DNA of 7,579 nt from Rhodoferax sp. (GTDB taxonomy: Bacteria; Pseudomonadota; Gammaproteobacteria; Burkholderiales; Burkholderiaceae_C). Of this stretch, positions 6,215-7,579 are shown one piece after another. Positions within the stretch are counted from its first letter, which is position 1, and every line of letters begins with the position of its first letter. Position numbers and translations under genes: made by a program. Location: positions 1 to 7,579 of the forward strand of contig VERU01000110.1 in NCBI GenBank assembly GCA_018882485.1, in the 5' to 3' direction. Below the pieces are notes generated by a model. The model did not search any database. It saw only the letters and a program-made list of their open reading frames with translations, and was not told where the DNA came from.

Positions 6215-7579
6215 GTGTCCTACCTCGTTCTGGCCCGCAAGTACCGTCCTCGCCGATTCACCGAAATGGTCGGGCAGGAGCACGTGGTGCAGGCCCTGAC
6301 CAATGCCTTGACCACCGGGCGACTCCACCATGCCTGGCTGTTCACGGGAACCCGGGGTGTCGGCAAGACCACGGTGTCGCGCATTCTGGCCAAGTCGCTC
6401 AATTGCCAGGGACCTGATGGTCAGGGTGGCATCACCGCCACGCCGTGTGGCGTGTGTCAGGCCTGCTCGGACATCGACAGCGGACGTTTCGTGGACTACA
6501 CGGAGCTCGATGCGGCATCCAACCGGGGGGTGGACGAGGTGCAGGCGCTCCTGGAGCAGGCGGTCTATAAGCCGGTGCAAGGGCGATTCAAGGTGTTCAT
6601 GATCGATGAAGTCCACATGCTGACCGGGCATGCCTTCAACGCCATGCTCAAGACCCTGGAGGAACCCCCCGAATACCTGAAATTCGTGCTGGCCACCACG
6701 GACCCTCAAAAGGTTCCGGTTACCGTGCTCTCGCGGTGCCTGCAGTTCAACCTGCGCCCCATGGCGCCAGAGACGGTTCGTGAGCACCTGCAGCGCGTGT
6801 TGCAGGCCGAGTCGGTCGAGGCCGAGGATGCGGCCTTATGGCTGTTGGCCCGTGCGGCCCGGGGATCCATGCGGGATGCGCTCAGTCTGGCCGATCAGGC
6901 CATCGCTTTCGGGGGCGGCACGCTGCTGGAAGCCAGCGTGCGCGGCATGCTGGGCAGCGTGGATGCCGGCCGCATAAGCGCACTGGTGGAGGCCTTGGCC
7001 CGCGCCGATGGACCGGCGGTGGTGGCCCTTTGCGAGTCGCTGAGGGTGCACGGTCAGAGTGCTGCGGCGACCCTGGAAGACATGGCCACCCTGCTGCATC
7101 GCATGGCCGTCTGGAAGATCATGCCGGAGACGGCCCATGCGGTCGAATCCGACCCGGACGGGATGGCGGTAAGGGAATTGGCCGGCCTGATGCCGGCCGA
7201 TGAGATCCATTTGCTCTACAGCCTGTGCCTGCACGGGCGAGGTGAACTCGGTCTGGCGCCCGACGAGTACGCGGCCCTGACCATGGTTCTGCTGCGCCTG
7301 CTGGCGTTCAAGCCCGGGCGAACGCCGGCCCGCCCGCAGGCCCCCGCAGACCCGATCCTGCAGCCGGCATCGACGGGTGCGCCGCCGGTGATCCTGGGGG
7401 CGGAACCCCATCGCGTCGGCCGTCCCTTGCCGGTGCGCGATCTGCCTTCGGGTGGTGGCCATCGGACCATCTTGGCGTCAAAACCGTCCTCAGCCCTCGC
7501 CCAGTCTGGATCGGCTGCTATGGATATTGAAGCAATTCCCGTGTTGCGCCAAGCCGACTCGGGGGCTGATGTGTTGTCC
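6215..7579 (+). CDS. dnaX: DNA polymerase III subunit gamma/tau, partial (C-terminus beyond right edge)
   Basis: DnaX is the ATPase motor subunit of the clamp loader, which opens the beta sliding clamp and places it on primed DNA. The visible 455 codons run without interruption to the right edge. Motifs in order are: the conserved start SYLVLARKYRPR; Walker A GTRGVGKT (45-52); the zinc-site cysteines C64, C78, C81 and C84; Walker B FMIDEVH (128-134); sensor 1 LATTD (159-163); the arginine finger SRC (173-175); and sensor 2 GSMRDALS (217-224). A helical collar domain extends to about residue 366. A Pro/Ala-rich, low-conservation linker follows, as expected before the tau-specific domains that bind helicase and polymerase, which are not in the window. 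GTG at 6215 is the first possible start because an in-frame TAA lies at 6203-6205, and the conserved sequence begins immediately after it. No clear Shine-Dalgarno precedes it. No A-AAA-AAG slippery site is visible in these codons. Confidence 0.98.
   Translation, partial: MSYLVLARKYRPRRFTEMVGQEHVVQALTNALTTGRLHHAWLFTGTRGVGKTTVSRILAKSLNCQGPDGQGGITATPCGVCQACSDIDSGRFVDYTELDAASNRGVDEVQALLEQAVYKPVQGRFKVFMIDEVHMLTGHAFNAMLKTLEEPPEYLKFVLATTDPQKVPVTVLSRCLQFNLRPMAPETVREHLQRVLQAESVEAEDAALWLLARAARGSMRDALSLADQAIAFGGGTLLEASVRGMLGSVDAGRISALVEALARADGPAVVALCESLRVHGQSAAATLEDMATLLHRMAVWKIMPETAHAVESDPDGMAVRELAGLMPADEIHLLYSLCLHGRGELGLAPDEYAALTMVLLRLLAFKPGRTPARPQAPADPILQPASTGAPPVILGAEPHRVGRPLPVRDLPSGGGHRTILASKPSSALAQSGSAAMDIEAIPVLRQADSGADVLS

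Noticed and set aside
6029..6787. Minus-strand open frame of 252 codons opposite dnaX
   Set aside because: It covers the Walker A and B regions of dnaX on the other strand, is Gly/His/Arg-rich and has no family features.
1..7579. Mobile element, phage or defence island
   Set aside because: No transposase, integrase, terminal repeats, tRNA or known defence domain is seen, and codon use looks similar across the window.

Overview
This is a GC-rich bacterial window. The rightward gene at the right edge encodes the amino-terminal 455 residues of the DNA polymerase III clamp-loader subunit DnaX (gamma/tau). Its wording (start SYLVLARKYRPR, a CQGPDGQGG insert before the zinc cysteines, FNLRPMAPETV after the arginine finger) resembles beta-proteobacterial DnaX, particularly Burkholderiales such as Comamonadaceae. 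That placement is from memory of the family, not from a search.

The other 80 percent is one leftward, tightly packed gene cluster read from about 6032 down past the left edge. In order it encodes a DUF1800 protein with a lipobox-like leader, a DUF1501 protein with a clear twin-arginine signal, a large lipoprotein (ZU5-like domain, four PKD domains, C-terminal DUF1566/Lcl_C domain), and the start of a second, signal-peptide-bearing DUF1566-type protein cut by the left edge. The junctions are a 15-base gap, a one-base TGATG overlap and a four-base ATGA overlap, so the four are almost certainly one operon, probably translationally coupled. All four products carry export signals, and no cytoplasmic enzyme, transporter or regulator lies between them.

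A 182-base intergenic region (6033-6214) separates the cluster from the divergent dnaX and must hold the promoters of both, unless dnaX is transcribed from elsewhere. It contains small inverted repeats, an AT-rich patch and a hairpin just before dnaX, but no convincing consensus promoter and no SRP RNA.

DUF1501 (alkaline-phosphatase/sulfatase-like fold) and DUF1800 genes are commonly found side by side in exported-protein clusters of unresolved function. Here they are joined to a PKD/Lcl_C surface lipoprotein and a second Lcl_C protein. The cluster therefore looks like an undescribed envelope or surface system: a putative exported hydrolase-like protein with its DUF1800 partner, plus binding or scaffold proteins. 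No substrate can be read from the sequence. No tRNA, rRNA, insertion sequence, CRISPR array, integrase or known defence gene is visible.
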